From contig CACDKN010000001.1 in assembly GCA_902553315.1 (NCBI GenBank), positions 372,001 to 436,000 on the forward strand: a stretch of DNA of 64,000 nt. The letters run 5' to 3'. The translations under genes and the position numbers were made by a program. The stretch's first letter is position 1; each line of letters begins with the position of its first letter. This document shows positions 24,274-31,707 of this stretch, one piece after another. The notes beneath the pieces are model-generated. The model did no database searches. It was not told the DNA's origin and was given only the letters and a program-made list of their open reading frames with translations. This DNA comes from AG-339-G14 sp902553315 (GTDB lineage: Bacteria > Pseudomonadota > Gammaproteobacteria > Magnimaribacterales > AG-339-G14).

Positions 24274-24972
24274 ATGACAGATATAGCTAAATTATCTAAG
24301 GAAGGGGACATCTCAATTATTCAATTAAATGATGGAAAGGCCAACGCCTTTTCTTTCGACATGCTTACCACTGTCCAAGGTTTTTTAAGCGAAATACCTA
24401 AAGATTCCGGTGCCGTTGTAATCACCGGCAGAGAAGGTTTATTTTCTGGCGGCTTTGATCTTAAAACTCTTGCATCTGGCGATGCTGAAGCTGCAGTGAA
24501 AATGACAAATTTAGGTTTCAAGACACTACTTGATTTGTATTCTTTTCCTCGCCCAATAGTTGCCGCTGTATCTGGTCATGCTGTTGCTTTAGGATTGTTC
24601 ACTGTGTGTTGCGCTGATATTAGAGTTGGTATCGAAGGAAAGTTTGTGCTGCAAGCCAATGAAGTTAGAAATAACATGGATATTCCAGTGCAAATTCTTG
24701 AAATCGTTAAAGATAGATTGGATAAAAAACATTACTACAAAGCACTTTATCATTCAGCTACCTACACTCCATCTGAAGCAGTTACCGCAGGTCTTCTAGA
24801 CGAAGTAGTGCCAGCAGATAAATTAATGGAGACAGCTTTAGCGAGAGCAAATGATTTAGCTACATTACCGCATCCTCACTATGAAAAAACAAAACAATAT
24901 TCTCAAAAATTAGTCGTCGAGAGGATTTTAGAAGCTTTAAATAAGCATGGGAATTATCTCCCACAAGCTTAA
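24274..24972 (+). CDS. Enoyl-CoA hydratase/isomerase (crotonase) family protein
   Basis: The 232-aa protein has the crotonase fold: LNDGKANAFSFDML, the oxyanion-hole segment GREGLFSGGFDLKTLASGD, PIVAAVSGHAVALGLFTVCCADIRVG, and EAVTAGLLDEVVP. The second canonical hydratase glutamate region reads VLQANEVRNNMDIP, and the first glutamate position is replaced by alanine/leucine in GHAVALG, so it may not be a simple hydratase. The acyl-CoA substrate is unknown. GGAG seven bases before the ATG supports this start. It overlaps the convergent methyltransferase gene by 4 nt. Confidence 0.8.
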   Translation: MTDIAKLSKEGDISIIQLNDGKANAFSFDMLTTVQGFLSEIPKDSGAVVITGREGLFSGGFDLKTLASGDAEAAVKMTNLGFKTLLDLYSFPRPIVAAVSGHAVALGLFTVCCADIRVGIEGKFVLQANEVRNNMDIPVQILEIVKDRLDKKHYYKALYHSATYTPSEAVTAGLLDEVVPADKLMETALARANDLATLPHPHYEKTKQYSQKLVVERILEALNKHGNYLPQA

Positions 24973-25985
24973 GTATTTTTTTTTGTCAGAAGGTAGTGGG
25001 TCACAAACCATTCTTTGCCTTTATTTATCTTAAAAAACTCTTCACAAGTTAGAAAAAATATACGCCATCTATAAAACCATATATTTTTTTCATCATAGTG
25101 ATCGTTAAGAATTTTTTTTATTTCATTTTTGTTTTTATCCATATTCTTCAACCAATCTTTAGATGTTTTTGAATAGTTTTTACCGTTTATTTCCCAGGAA
25201 TTTTTTAGGATTAAATCTTCATTAAAATAATTGAAAATATCTTGTGAGGGCATTATTCCTCCGGTAAAGAAAAATTTTGACATCCAATCACTATCACTCT
25301 TTGTTTCATATAAATAAGTAGAATTTTTATGACAAAAAATATGAACAAATAATTTTCCATCTTCTACTAGGAGATCAGAAATTTGCTTCATTAATTTCTT
25401 GTAATTTCTCATGTGCTCAAACATTTCTATAGAAACGATTCTGTCAAATTTTTTATCTAAATTTAATTCATTAATATTTTGTCTAATGGCTTTGACGTTA
25501 GTTAAATTTAATGCAGTTGCTCTTGCATTAATAAAATCAATTTGATCTTTTGAATTACTTATCGAGGTAAAGTTTGATTGAGGAAATTTCTTGGCCGCAT
25601 GCAGGGTAAAACTTCCCCAGCCACAACCTAAATCTAAAATTTCTTGATTAGATTTAATATCAGCTCTGTTGAGATATTTATCCAACATAAAAATCTCTGC
25701 ACTATTTAGGTCTTTATTGTTTTCATCGTAAAGGCAACAAGAATATTTCAAATTCTCCCCTAGGACTTTTTCAAAAAAAATTGGTGGCACTTCATAATGT
25801 TGTTCATTTGCCGAAGATGTACTTTCTGCAATTGGACCTTCTTTTAATGTATTCAAAACTTTAAGTTTTTCAGAGAAGACATTAGGCATTCTTACTCTGG
25901 CTTTACTAAGGAACTTAACAGCAACTCTTAGAATAAAATCAGGAAGCATTCCTCTTTCAGCAAGCCAGATTCCTAAAGTTATCAT
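24969..25985 (-). CDS. Cyclopropane-fatty-acyl-phospholipid synthase family methyltransferase (second copy)
   Basis: The 338-aa SAM-dependent methyltransferase has the family N-terminus (WLAERGMLPDFILRVAVKFL), NEQHYEVPPIFFEKVLGENLKYSCCLY, the SAM loop LDLGCGWGSFTLHAA (about residues 118-132), VSIEMFEHMRNY and FFTGGIMPS. It belongs to the shorter subgroup related to cyclopropane synthases and differs markedly from the neighbouring 396-aa paralogue, so the two probably do different methyl transfers on membrane lipids. It overlaps the upstream paralogue by 4 nt and is last in a four-gene operon. Confidence 0.83.
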   Translation of the reverse strand: MITLGIWLAERGMLPDFILRVAVKFLSKARVRMPNVFSEKLKVLNTLKEGPIAESTSSANEQHYEVPPIFFEKVLGENLKYSCCLYDENNKDLNSAEIFMLDKYLNRADIKSNQEILDLGCGWGSFTLHAAKKFPQSNFTSISNSKDQIDFINARATALNLTNVKAIRQNINELNLDKKFDRIVSIEMFEHMRNYKKLMKQISDLLVEDGKLFVHIFCHKNSTYLYETKSDSDWMSKFFFTGGIMPSQDIFNYFNEDLILKNSWEINGKNYSKTSKDWLKNMDKNKNEIKKILNDHYDEKNIWFYRWRIFFLTCEEFFKINKGKEWFVTHYLLTKKNT

Positions 25986-27172
25986 TTATGAGTTAATTTA
26001 TATTGCGACACTTCTAATTGATTATTTAAAAATCCACCTCTGCAATATGATAGATACATATCCCACGTTCTTTTAAATTTTTCGTCAAATCCAATTTCTC
26101 CAATAGCATCCCATTTTTTTTGGAAATTTTTGTACCAAATTTCTAGAGTCTTCGCATATGAACCCGCAAAATTTGTAATGTCCGAAGCAATCAACTCAGA
26201 ATTTGCAGCATTCTCCTTGAAAACTTTATCCGATGAGAGCTCTCCCCCAGGAAAAATATAAGTTTGAATGAAATCAGGCCAATCGTGATAACCTTCATAA
26301 AAATCTTCTTTCATGGTTATTGTTTGTATTAACGCCTGACCATTTGATTTCAGAAGCTGCTTAACCACATCAAAATAAGTTTTCCAATATTTGGATCCAA
26401 CGGCCTCAAACATTTCTATTGAAACTACCGCGTCAAACTTTCCTTTTAACTTTCTATAATCTATTAATTCAATTTCTGGATCGTTCGTTAGCCCTTTTAT
26501 TCTATTGGATGCGAACTTAAATTGTTCTTGCGAAATCGTAATTCCTTTTATTTTGTAACCAACACTAGAAGCATATTCTAAAAAGCCTCCCCAACCACAA
26601 CCAATTTCTAAAATAGAAGAATTTTTTGGAAGGCCTAATGTATCTAGAATCAGTTTATATTTTCTATTCTGGGCCTCTTTTAGACTGTCAGAATTTCTTT
26701 CAAAAAAACCTGAAGAGTAGGTCATTGTTTCATCCAACCAAGATTCATAAAAATCATTCCCTAAGTCATAGTGAGCATGAATATTTTTTTTACTACCCGA
26801 TAAGGAGTTTTCATTTCTGAAATGAGAAAATTTTGTGAGTAATTTCCAGAAACCGCTTCCGCTATTGACCCGATCAAAAGAATTATAGTTTTTACTTATG
26901 AGATCCATAAGCTTCATCAAGTCGTCGGTATCCCAATAATTTTCAAGGTAACCTTCGGTAAATCCTAAACTCCCACGAGAGTATATGAGCCACAAAGCCT
27001 TCCAACTTTTTACTTCAAGCGTCGCCTCTAGATTCAAATTACTTTTACCATGCAGTAAAATTGTTTCTTCTGTATCCGGAAGAACCAATTTAAAAGTTCC
27101 CTGCTCTATTTCTTCTAAATTTCTAGAAATCCAATAATTCAGTATTTTATTCAGCATATCCGTTGCCCTCAT
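25982..27172 (-). CDS. Cyclopropane-fatty-acyl-phospholipid synthase family protein (first copy)
   Basis: Canonical cyclopropane synthases add a methylene from SAM across lipid acyl double bonds. This 396-aa protein has the N-terminal lipid-binding domain (KSWKALWLIYSRGSLGFTEGYLENYWDTDDL), KKNIHAHYDLGNDFYESWLDETMTYSSGFF, the SAM loop EIGCGWGGFLEYA (about residue 190) and VSIEMFEAVG with its conserved glutamate, ending YLSYCRGGF. It overlaps the DUF1365 gene by 26 nt; starting at the methionine five codons later (27157) would cut the overlap to 11 nt and is equally plausible. Confidence 0.87.
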   Translation of the reverse strand: MRATDMLNKILNYWISRNLEEIEQGTFKLVLPDTEETILLHGKSNLNLEATLEVKSWKALWLIYSRGSLGFTEGYLENYWDTDDLMKLMDLISKNYNSFDRVNSGSGFWKLLTKFSHFRNENSLSGSKKNIHAHYDLGNDFYESWLDETMTYSSGFFERNSDSLKEAQNRKYKLILDTLGLPKNSSILEIGCGWGGFLEYASSVGYKIKGITISQEQFKFASNRIKGLTNDPEIELIDYRKLKGKFDAVVSIEMFEAVGSKYWKTYFDVVKQLLKSNGQALIQTITMKEDFYEGYHDWPDFIQTYIFPGGELSSDKVFKENAANSELIASDITNFAGSYAKTLEIWYKNFQKKWDAIGEIGFDEKFKRTWDMYLSYCRGGFLNNQLEVSQYKLTHK

Positions 27173-27878
27173 GAGGCGTTACTTTAAGTTTTTTTATCCA
27201 TAACCTTAGTGCTTGCCAATGAATTCTTATCATCACAAATACGCTATTGAAAGATATAAAAAAGTAATAATAAATTTTATTGAAAAATTTTCTTTCTATT
27301 AATTTTCCTTTTAATTCTGTTAAAACTTCTAATTTACTTAACGAATTATACTGATTAATCTTTATTGAAAATGGAATCGAAGATATTTTAAATTTGTAGA
27401 AACCCTTTTTTTCAGAAAAGGGCGAAACGTACATTTTCTTGGTTTCTTTGTACCAATAATTGGAGTCAATTTCTTCTCCTTTATTATGTATCTCGTAAAG
27501 TTGTTTTTCGAAAAAGGTATTTTTCACTTCAGAAAGTAAAAAAATTACCTTTGAACCATTGGATAAAATCCAAAAGGAGACAGGGTTGAAAGATTTAAAA
27601 AAGGGATTATCGGGTGTTTTTAAAACACTTACATTTAAATCAGCAAACTTAACATTGTTAGAAATTGCGAATTTTTCAAACCTAAGGAGAATTTCTAAGT
27701 ATTCCTTTTCTTTAAAAAAATTAAATTTGAAATAATTTGATTTTGGAACAGTAGAACGCTTTTCGTTAAAATTATAAAAATTTTTAAGATAGAAGCTTTT
27801 GTAGGGGTATAAAAATTTGTGATTTTTGCCTTTTACTCTTCTATGAAACACGTCTCCATCAAAAAAAAATTTTTTCAC
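27147..27878 (-). CDS. DUF1365 family protein of a lipid-modification operon
   Basis: This is a DUF1365 (COG3496) protein of about 243 aa. Signs are FFDGDVFHRRVKGKNHKFLYPYKSFYL near the N-terminus, PVSFWILSNGSKVIFLLSEVKNTF, and a central VSPFSEKKGFYKFKI. The biochemical role of the family is not established. It is repeatedly found between a COG2907 flavoprotein and a cyclopropane-synthase-type gene, as here. No ATG is available: GTG at 27878 follows GAGAG and lies just after the upstream stop, while TTG at 27890 is an alternative that overlaps the flavoprotein by 11 nt. Confidence 0.78.
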   Translation of the reverse strand: MKKFFFDGDVFHRRVKGKNHKFLYPYKSFYLKNFYNFNEKRSTVPKSNYFKFNFFKEKEYLEILLRFEKFAISNNVKFADLNVSVLKTPDNPFFKSFNPVSFWILSNGSKVIFLLSEVKNTFFEKQLYEIHNKGEEIDSNYWYKETKKMYVSPFSEKKGFYKFKISSIPFSIKINQYNSLSKLEVLTELKGKLIERKFFNKIYYYFFISFNSVFVMIRIHWQALRLWIKKLKVTPHEGNGYAE

Positions 27879-27879
27879 T

Positions 27880-29070
27880 TTATCTCTCAATCAATTTACT
27901 GACTTTAAGGGCAGAATTTATTCCATCTTCATGAAAGCCATACCCTAGGTAAGCCCCGCAGTAAAAAGTGTTATTCAATCCTTGAATACCGTCAACATTT
28001 TTTTGTCCCTTAAAAGTATCTAAATTATAAAATGGATGCTCATAAATCATACTCCTGTGCTCTTTATTGTCTCCTATCTTGAAATCTCCAATTGAAACAA
28101 ATATATTTTTGCTTGTTTTAAGTTCCTGAAGATTATTCATCCAATAGGTAACAAATTCTGAATTTGAGTTTTTATTCACATTCCATGAGCACCATTCCTC
28201 TTTGTTTGAAGGCATAAGTGACTCGTCGGTATGTAAACAAACTTTATTTTCTGTAAAAGCAAAGTTTTCTAAGATAGAAATTTCAGTTTTCCCCAGATCA
28301 AGAATAGATCCTATTATTTCTCTGGCATTGCAAGCCATTATTAATCTATCATATTCGTGTTTCTCCCCGTAATTTTCTAAAATTATTTTATTTTTATTTC
28401 TTTCAATTGCTACCTTAGAATCAAGATATATATTATTTAAATTTCCTTTTTCAATAATTTTTTCTATGTATTGATTGCTTCCTCCTTTAATAGAAAACCA
28501 TTGAGGGCCTCTAAAAAGATTTAATAAACCGTGATTATTCAAAAAATTTATCAAAGAACTCGCAGGATAATCTTTCATCCTCTCTGAAGATCCAGACCAT
28601 ATTGCTGCAATCATTGGATATAGATAGGCTTCAGAAAAATCTTTTGAAAAATTTTTCTCTCTTATCCATTTTTCAATTGGCTCTGAAGATGAGTTAGATT
28701 TAGCTAAGTAGTTGAATTTTATTATTTCAGATATTAACTTTAAGTTTCTTAAGGAAAAGAGATTTCTTATTTTTGAAAATTTTTTTGAACTCCACTGAAA
28801 ATCTTTTGTTTGCACACTCAATGACATATCACATCTATGAAATTCTAGACCTAATTCATTAAAAAGTTTGGTTAGGTTCGGATAGTTCTTCTTATTAAAA
28901 ACTATAAAACCTGAATCAACATCTAACTCATTATCTAATTTTATTCTGTGTGTATGAGTATGGCCGCCGAGTCGGTTATTTTTTTCAAAAATGTCTATTT
29001 TGTGTTTTTTTGCTAGAAAGAATGCGCTTGATAAACCACTTATCCCTGAACCTATGATTGCGACTCGCAT
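27880..29070 (-). CDS. FAD-dependent amine-oxidase-like flavoprotein (COG2907 type)
   Basis: The 396-aa protein starts with the FAD Rossmann loop AIIGSGISGLSSAFFLA and the second FAD motif FEKNNRLGGHTHTH. It has VDSGFIVFNKKNYPNL, and near the C-terminus YCGAYLGYGFHEDGINSALKVS, the FAD-binding tail of the NAD(P)/amine-oxidase-like family. It opens a four-gene operon with DUF1365 and two cyclopropane-synthase-type methyltransferases. I recall this gene set being tied to acyl-chain modification and photo-oxidative stress in other proteobacteria, so lipid desaturation or oxidation is a reasonable inference. Confidence 0.83.
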   Translation of the reverse strand: MRVAIIGSGISGLSSAFFLAKKHKIDIFEKNNRLGGHTHTHRIKLDNELDVDSGFIVFNKKNYPNLTKLFNELGLEFHRCDMSLSVQTKDFQWSSKKFSKIRNLFSLRNLKLISEIIKFNYLAKSNSSSEPIEKWIREKNFSKDFSEAYLYPMIAAIWSGSSERMKDYPASSLINFLNNHGLLNLFRGPQWFSIKGGSNQYIEKIIEKGNLNNIYLDSKVAIERNKNKIILENYGEKHEYDRLIMACNAREIIGSILDLGKTEISILENFAFTENKVCLHTDESLMPSNKEEWCSWNVNKNSNSEFVTYWMNNLQELKTSKNIFVSIGDFKIGDNKEHRSMIYEHPFYNLDTFKGQKNVDGIQGLNNTFYCGAYLGYGFHEDGINSALKVSKLIER

Positions 29071-29139
29071 GGACTTATTTTAGGCTAATTACAAGCTTGC
29101 GGATGGAATAAAAATAGAAAAAATTTTGTTTTTTTAAGA

Positions 29140-29145
29140 TATAAT
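29140..29145 (+). promoter_or_regulatory. Candidate -10 element for tRNA-Ala
   Basis: A perfect TATAAT ends 10 nt before the tRNA-Ala 5' end and is followed by a C/G-containing discriminator (TCTTCGCTC). No good -35 box is present 16-18 nt upstream. Confidence 0.45.
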
Positions 29146-29155
29146 TCTTCGCTCT

Positions 29156-29231
29156 GGGGCTATAGCTCAGCTGGGAGAGCGCCTGATTTGCATTCAGGAG
29201 GTCCGCGGTTCGATCCCGCGTAGCTCCACCA
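29156..29231 (+). tRNA. tRNA-Ala (anticodon UGC)
   Basis: The cloverleaf is complete: acceptor GGGGCTA/TAGCTCC with the G3:U70 wobble pair that identifies tRNA-Ala, D arm GCTC-AGCTGGGA-GAGC, anticodon stem CCTGA/TCAGG around TTTGCAT (anticodon TGC), T arm CGCGG-TTCGATC-CCGCG, encoded CCA. Like tRNA-Ile(GAU) in this window it stands alone rather than in an rRNA spacer. Confidence 0.97.
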
Positions 29232-29259
29232 TTAATGAAATTATTGTTATCATTCAGGA

Positions 29260-29856
29260 ATGTTCGTTGTTGGATTAACTGGGGGAATTGGTTCAGGCAA
29301 ATCAGCTGCTACATCTATTTTTGAAGATTTAGGAATAGACGTAGTCGATGCTGATTTAGCATCCAGGGAAGCGGTATTACCCGGCTCAAAATCTCTAAGT
29401 GAAATTCAAAAGAAATTCGGAAACGAAATACTCCTTGAAGATAAAAGTTTGAACAGGGCAAAGTTAAGGGAAATAATTTTTGACAGCTCTAAAGATAAAG
29501 TTTGGTTAGAGCAACTATTACACCCGGAAATAAGAAATATTATTCAATCTAAATTAAAAAAATCTTCTTCAGAGTATGTTATTTTAGTTTCGCCTTTATT
29601 ATTTGAGACAGATCAACACGAATTTTGTAATGATACTATCTTGATTGACTCTTCATTAGATTCGCAAATATCTAGAACTTCAAAAAGAGACTCTGTTTCA
29701 AAAGATTCTGTAAAGAAAATAATTTCAGCTCAAATGTCTCGAGAAGATAAATTAAAAATTGCAACGATAGTTATCAAAAATGATGATTCTTTAGAGCAAC
29801 TTGAAACAAATGTTAAAAAAGTACACAAGAATCTTTTAAAAAAAATACATAAATGA
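29260..29856 (+). CDS. coaE: Dephospho-CoA kinase
   Basis: CoaE phosphorylates dephospho-CoA at the 3' hydroxyl, the last step of coenzyme A synthesis. The 198-aa protein shows the P-loop GLTGGIGSGKSAATSIF at residues 5-21, VDADLASREAV, and HPEIRNIIQSKL. AGGA immediately precedes the ATG at 29260, which matches the family N-terminus. It overlaps yacG by 4 nt; the coaE-yacG linkage is common in gammaproteobacteria. It lies 28 nt downstream of tRNA-Ala and may share its transcript. Confidence 0.94.
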   Translation: MFVVGLTGGIGSGKSAATSIFEDLGIDVVDADLASREAVLPGSKSLSEIQKKFGNEILLEDKSLNRAKLREIIFDSSKDKVWLEQLLHPEIRNIIQSKLKKSSSEYVILVSPLLFETDQHEFCNDTILIDSSLDSQISRTSKRDSVSKDSVKKIISAQMSREDKLKIATIVIKNDDSLEQLETNVKKVHKNLLKKIHK

Positions 29857-30011
29857 AATGTCTTAACTGTAAAAAAGAAATCTTGAAAAGTGATCAAAGT
29901 GACTTTAAACCTTTTTGCTCAGAAAGATGCAGAGCATTAGATTTATCAAATTGGTTAAGTGAAAAAAATGTTATCTCAACAACTTTTGACTCTAAAACTA
30001 ACTACGATTAA
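29853..30011 (+). CDS. yacG: Small zinc-binding protein YacG (gyrase-interacting)
   Basis: The 52-aa ORF starts with MKCLNC and has FKPFCSERCRALDLSNWLSE, giving the four zinc ligands C3, C6, C22 and C26 of YacG and its diagnostic FCSERC phrase. In Escherichia coli YacG binds and inhibits DNA gyrase. The ORF is shorter than common size cut-offs but is supported by motif, by the ATGA overlap with coaE, and by conserved linkage. It overlaps the convergent TMP-synthase-like gene by 4 nt. Confidence 0.9.
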   Translation: MKCLNCKKEILKSDQSDFKPFCSERCRALDLSNWLSEKNVISTTFDSKTNYD

Positions 30012-30550
30012 TCTTTAATTAAAGAAATTCCAGCAACTCCTTGCCCACCGTTTTTAATAGCATCGATTACATTTTCCTTTTTCATTCCTCCTAAAGCAAA
30101 ACTTGGACAAGCACTTAATTCAGATAAATATTTAAAACGACTCCAACCTATACCTTCCTTACCATGGACTTTGTTTATAGGGGAGATAAGCAAATAATCA
30201 CAGCCAATTTTTTTTGCTTTCTTTATTTCAAGATCGTTGTGGCAAGATGCTCCAAGTATGAAACTAGTTGAAATTGGTCTTTTATCGAATCTCATTAAAT
30301 CCTTTGAGTTTAGATGTAAATTAAAATTTCTAGATATTTGATCTAAATGTCTGGAGTTAATCGCTATTTCTTTATTTATACTTTTGGCTATCGAGATGAA
30401 ATTCCTAAAATGCTTGTTGAATTCTTTTTTATTTTTAAATCTTAGAATCAGTAGATCTAGTTTTGATTCAAAAGAATCTTTGATCTTTTTAAAATCCTTA
30501 TCCTGTATTACTTCTGGAGTGATACCTATTAGATTAACTTCGGTAATCAC
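30008..30550 (-). CDS. Thiamine-phosphate-synthase-like (ThiE/TenI) domain protein lacking the MutT domain
   Basis: The 180-aa protein resembles the TMP-synthase-like domain that in many gammaproteobacteria forms the C-terminal half of a Nudix (MutT)-ThiE-like fusion next to secA/argJ. Visible motifs are LHLNSKDL, ILGASCHNDLEIKKAKKIGCDYLLISPI, GIGWSRFKYLSEL and FALGGMKKENV. The gene starts with GTG inside the argJ 3' end (17-nt overlap), so there is no room for an N-terminal Nudix domain. A true thiamine role is unproven: typical ThiE phosphate- and pyrimidine-binding residues are only partly recognisable. Confidence 0.72.
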   Translation of the reverse strand: MITEVNLIGITPEVIQDKDFKKIKDSFESKLDLLILRFKNKKEFNKHFRNFISIAKSINKEIAINSRHLDQISRNFNLHLNSKDLMRFDKRPISTSFILGASCHNDLEIKKAKKIGCDYLLISPINKVHGKEGIGWSRFKYLSELSACPSFALGGMKKENVIDAIKNGGQGVAGISLIKD

Positions 30551-31706
30551 TATTTATAGAAACATACTCATGAGTCAAATCAGATGATTTTACTTTTGCA
30601 CAATGCCTAGAAGGCCCTAAGTTAACAGCTAGAGATATTCTTTGTTTTTTGAATTCCTTTTTACCCAAAGCCTCTCTGTATTTTTTGTGAATCTCTCCTT
30701 TGTTAAGAACTTTAATTTGACCGATCTTTATAGATACGTTTTTTGCTAGAAATTTATGTTTTGTATTTCCTGCTGCGGATAGTATTCGACCCCAATTAGG
30801 GTCTTCTCCATAGGCAGCAGTTTTTAATAAAGGTGAATTTGCTATTTTTTTTGCTACTTCCTTACAAGCAGTTTTCGATTTCAGTCCTGAGACTTCTATC
30901 TCAATTAGTTTTGTAGCTCCTTCCCCATCCAACAATAGTTTTTCAGAAAGTTCTGTAAAAACAACTTCTAAGGATTTCTTAAACGTTTGGAGTAATTTTG
31001 AAGAGTTTATTAAATTTTTACCCGTTGCAACTAAAATACTCGAATCACTTGGGGATTGATCGCCATCTATTGAAATTGAATTAAAAGTTTCATTGCAGAT
31101 GCTTTTATGAATTTTTTTCAAAGAGGATTCGGCAATTTTAAGGTCAGTAAATACAAAGCTTAATGTGGTGGCCATGTTGGGTTCAATCATACCAACTCCT
31201 TTAGCCACACCTAAAATCGAGAATTTTTTGTTACCAATTTTAACAACTTTTTTTGATATTTTAACTTTTTTATCAGTGGTCATTATGGACGTAGCCAAGT
31301 TATTAAAGTTATTCTTTTTGAGACTTTTTGAACATTCTTCAAAGGCCGAAGTTAATGATTTTATTTTAAGTCTTTCTCCAATAACTCCAGTTGAAAAGGG
31401 CAGAATATTTTTTATTTCAACTCCTGTCATTGAGGACACACAATTGAGTAATAACTCTAAATCCTTTTCTCCAGCGAGGCCTGTTCCTGCATTCGCATTA
31501 CCAGCATTTATAACAAGCAATTTATTTCCATTTAATTTTTTTTTAAATTTTTTTAAACAGTCTTTTACTGGAGCCGACTTAAAATTATTAGTGGTAAAAA
31601 CTCCCGACAAAGTCGATGATTTCGGAATTTTAACCACAGCACAATCCAAGCGTTCTTTATATTTTGAATTTGTGGTGGCACAACCAATTTCTATTTCATC
31701 TAACAT
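30534..31706 (-). CDS. argJ: Bifunctional glutamate N-acetyltransferase / ornithine acetyltransferase
   Basis: ArgJ recycles the acetyl group between N-acetylornithine and glutamate in arginine synthesis. The 390-aa precursor has FTTNNFKSAPVKDC, INAGNANAGTGLAG, FSTGVIGERL, and the self-cleavage site KGVGMIEPNMATTLSF, where the threonine after MA becomes the N-terminal nucleophile of the beta chain. GEDPNWGRILSAAG near the C-terminus is also typical. It follows secA by 1 nt on the same strand; secA-argJ is a known gammaproteobacterial linkage. Confidence 0.94.
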   Translation of the reverse strand: MLDEIEIGCATTNSKYKERLDCAVVKIPKSSTLSGVFTTNNFKSAPVKDCLKKFKKKLNGNKLLVINAGNANAGTGLAGEKDLELLLNCVSSMTGVEIKNILPFSTGVIGERLKIKSLTSAFEECSKSLKKNNFNNLATSIMTTDKKVKISKKVVKIGNKKFSILGVAKGVGMIEPNMATTLSFVFTDLKIAESSLKKIHKSICNETFNSISIDGDQSPSDSSILVATGKNLINSSKLLQTFKKSLEVVFTELSEKLLLDGEGATKLIEIEVSGLKSKTACKEVAKKIANSPLLKTAAYGEDPNWGRILSAAGNTKHKFLAKNVSIKIGQIKVLNKGEIHKKYREALGKKEFKKQRISLAVNLGPSRHCAKVKSSDLTHEYVSINSDYRS

Positions 31707-31707
31707 A

